NCBI GenBank assembly: GCA_025361065.1
Contig: JANYAY010000047.1
Coordinates: 1 to 34,450 of the forward strand
Source: Deltaproteobacteria bacterium
Lineage (GTDB): Bacteria > Desulfobacterota > Syntrophia > Syntrophales > Smithellaceae
Direction of reading: 5' to 3'
Length of the DNA: 34,450 nt
In this document: positions 33,468-34,450 of the stretch, one piece after another
Layout of the letters: the number at the start of each line of letters is the position of its first letter
Numbering within the stretch: the first letter of the stretch is position 1
Notes under the pieces: model-generated
The model's input: only the letters and a program-made list of their open reading frames with translations
Told to the model about the DNA's origin: nothing
The model's database searches: none
Translations under genes and position numbers: made by a program

Positions 33468-33479
33468 GGGGGATGATCC

Positions 33480-34250
33480 ATGCATATTGACTGGTTTGTT
33501 TTATTAGCGCAAATCTTTAATTTCCTCCTGCTCATGTACTTGCTGAAACGCTTTCTTTACGGGCGGATCATCAAGGCGATGGATGACCGGGAAGCAAAAA
33601 TTGCCGCGCGTTTTGCCGAAGCCGATGAGCTGAAAGTTCAGGCCAATGAGGCAGCCGAGCTTTATGAAAAGCGCAACCAGTTACTCAATGAGAAGAAAGA
33701 ACAGCTGCTCAACGAGGCAACGATGGCCGCCGACGCCAAGCGCAAGGAACTGATGGAAAAAGTCCGTGTGGAAGTCGATCAAGTCAAGCTGCGCTGGCAG
33801 GATATGCTGATCCGGGAAAAGGAAGCTTTTTTTTACGATCTGCGGCAGCGGGCGGCAAAGCAGTTATATGCCACGGCGCGCAAGGCGCTCGCCGATCTGG
33901 CCGATGCCGATCTGGAGGAGAGGATTGTCGATGAATTTCTCCGTCGCGTAAAAATGCTGGATGCGGAAAAAAGTATCCAGATCCGTAAAGCCATCAGCGG
34001 CGGCGGCAACAATGTAACCATCCAGAGCGCTTTTACTATTTCCGCCTCGAGACAGACGCAAATTGAAGAAGTCCTGAAGAAGCAGATCACTAATGGCTTC
34101 ACGTTAAGGTATCTGCGTGAGCCGGATATTGTGTCGGGCATTGAATTGCGGGTGAACGGGCATAAGATCGCCTGGAGTCTCAATGAGTATCTGGAAACCC
34201 TTGTGGAAAGTTTGACGGAAACTCTCCAGAAAGAGGCTCATGCGGCGTAA
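33480..34250 (+). CDS. atpF: N-ATPase subunit b with delta-like C-terminal extension
   Basis: The 256-residue protein is longer than a standard b subunit (about 156). It has an N-terminal membrane anchor (about 3-25, HIDWFVLLAQIFNFLLLMYLL), a long charged coiled coil (about 30-150) and a C-terminal part (about 150-250) resembling the end of delta: EPDIVSGIELRVNGHKIAWSLNEYLETL. This b-delta fusion is a hallmark of N-ATPases, which have no separate delta gene. GAGGGGG precedes the ATG. It is the last intact gene of the operon in the window. Confidence 0.88.
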   Translation: MHIDWFVLLAQIFNFLLLMYLLKRFLYGRIIKAMDDREAKIAARFAEADELKVQANEAAELYEKRNQLLNEKKEQLLNEATMAADAKRKELMEKVRVEVDQVKLRWQDMLIREKEAFFYDLRQRAAKQLYATARKALADLADADLEERIVDEFLRRVKMLDAEKSIQIRKAISGGGNNVTIQSAFTISASRQTQIEEVLKKQITNGFTLRYLREPDIVSGIELRVNGHKIAWSLNEYLETLVESLTETLQKEAHAA

Positions 34251-34302
34251 GGCGTAAGGCCTCAGGAGTGAGGATAGGAGACGAAACCCGGCAGAAGGAA
34301 AG

Positions 34303-34312
34303 ATGGCCAATA
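34303..34312 (+). pseudogene. Possible disrupted start of atpA (alpha subunit)
   Basis: GAAGGA (34294-34299) precedes ATG GCC AAT at 34303-34311, 52 bases after the atpF stop, where atpA is expected in an N-ATPase operon. The frame then meets AGG TAG. The sequence from about 34313 looks like the end of an inserted element. Ten bases cannot identify a gene, so this rests on position alone. Confidence 0.3.
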
Positions 34313-34450
34313 GGTAGTGTCAAAAGTTTTATGAAAACTAGCACGGATAAATGAAAAGAGAGATAGGATTTGGTTCGGGAGTAAAAGCAAGAGCCATTTG
34401 ACATAGCGATAATGTTTGTCGGAAGATTTCAGGCAAACTTAGGCCATAAA
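34313..34450 (-). mobile_element. Possible insertion sequence end with the 3' part of a minus-strand reading frame
   Basis: The left edge GGTAGTGTCAAAAG (34313-34326) with AGTTTT-ATG-AAAACT (34325-34339) has the look of an IS terminal repeat. A minus-strand frame with stop TAG at 34340-34338 is open to the window edge (about 36 codons, ending NPISLFIYPC), as the end of a transposase gene might be. No transposase motif is visible in this short piece, and no second end is in the window. Confidence 0.25.

Noticed and set aside
34180-34404. A 74-codon minus-strand frame at the right edge
   Set aside because: It runs antisense into atpF and in a different frame from the possible transposase end; no pattern supports it.

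Overview
The window looks like a chromosomal segment of a Gram-negative anaerobe, most likely a member of the Desulfobacterota (Syntrophus/Smithella-like deltaproteobacteria). This is an inference from gene content: a PEP-CTERM protein, an N-type F-ATPase operon, a KefF/KefC pair, cysteine-rich GLG1-like repeats, PAS histidine kinases with an NtrC-type regulator, and a radical-SAM-rich fatty-acid cluster like those known from anammox bacteria and some Desulfobacterota. No rRNA, tRNA or CRISPR array was seen.

Layout. Bases 1-707 hold the 3' part of a formylglycine-generating-enzyme-like gene whose last 100 bases look like a diversified C-type-lectin-fold tail. Bases 974-3465 are a kefF-kefC potassium-efflux pair. 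Then come a small secreted cysteine-rich protein (3664-4035), a convergent terminator, a secreted polyester-hydrolase-like protein that lacks its nucleophilic serine (4133-5104, minus strand) and a small membrane protein (5325-5738).

Bases 5778-16045 are the centrepiece: a co-directional lipid or polyketide cluster. It has two acyl carrier proteins, a B12-binding radical SAM protein, a membrane-anchored NodB-type deacetylase, a FabA/FabZ-type dehydratase, two sister radical SAM proteins, two ketosynthases with complete catalytic triads, a hotdog thioesterase, a stand-alone polyketide-type double-hotdog dehydratase and a dedicated PlsY-type glycerol-3-phosphate acyltransferase. Together they suggest that an unusual, radical-modified acyl chain is made on dedicated carriers and put into glycerolipid. 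No ketoreductase, enoyl reductase or acyltransferase is encoded, so these would be borrowed from primary fatty acid synthesis. A small MITE-like repeat splits the cluster at 11358-11523.

Bases 16046-17443 hold a PEP-CTERM protein with two near-identical upstream 20-mers exactly 100 bp apart. Bases 17670-21871 are a visibly GC-richer two-gene unit: a hybrid histidine kinase (PAS-PAS-HisKA-HATPase-REC-REC-Hpt) and a metallo-beta-lactamase-fold protein fused to a receiver. On the minus strand, 21908-25129 encodes a secreted protein of 14 WD40 repeats plus a caspase-like domain whose catalytic cysteine is a tyrosine.

Bases 25479-29044 encode a soluble PAS histidine kinase and an NtrC-type sigma-54 activator with overlapping stop and start codons. 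A full-consensus sigma-54 promoter (29436-29451) follows, ahead of an RsbRD_N-like helical protein and the N-ATPase operon atpD-C-Q-R-B-E-F (29985-34250). The expected atpA does not follow. A ribosome binding site and ATG GCC AAT at 34303 run straight into what looks like the end of an insertion sequence, so the operon may be interrupted. The window end prevents a final decision.
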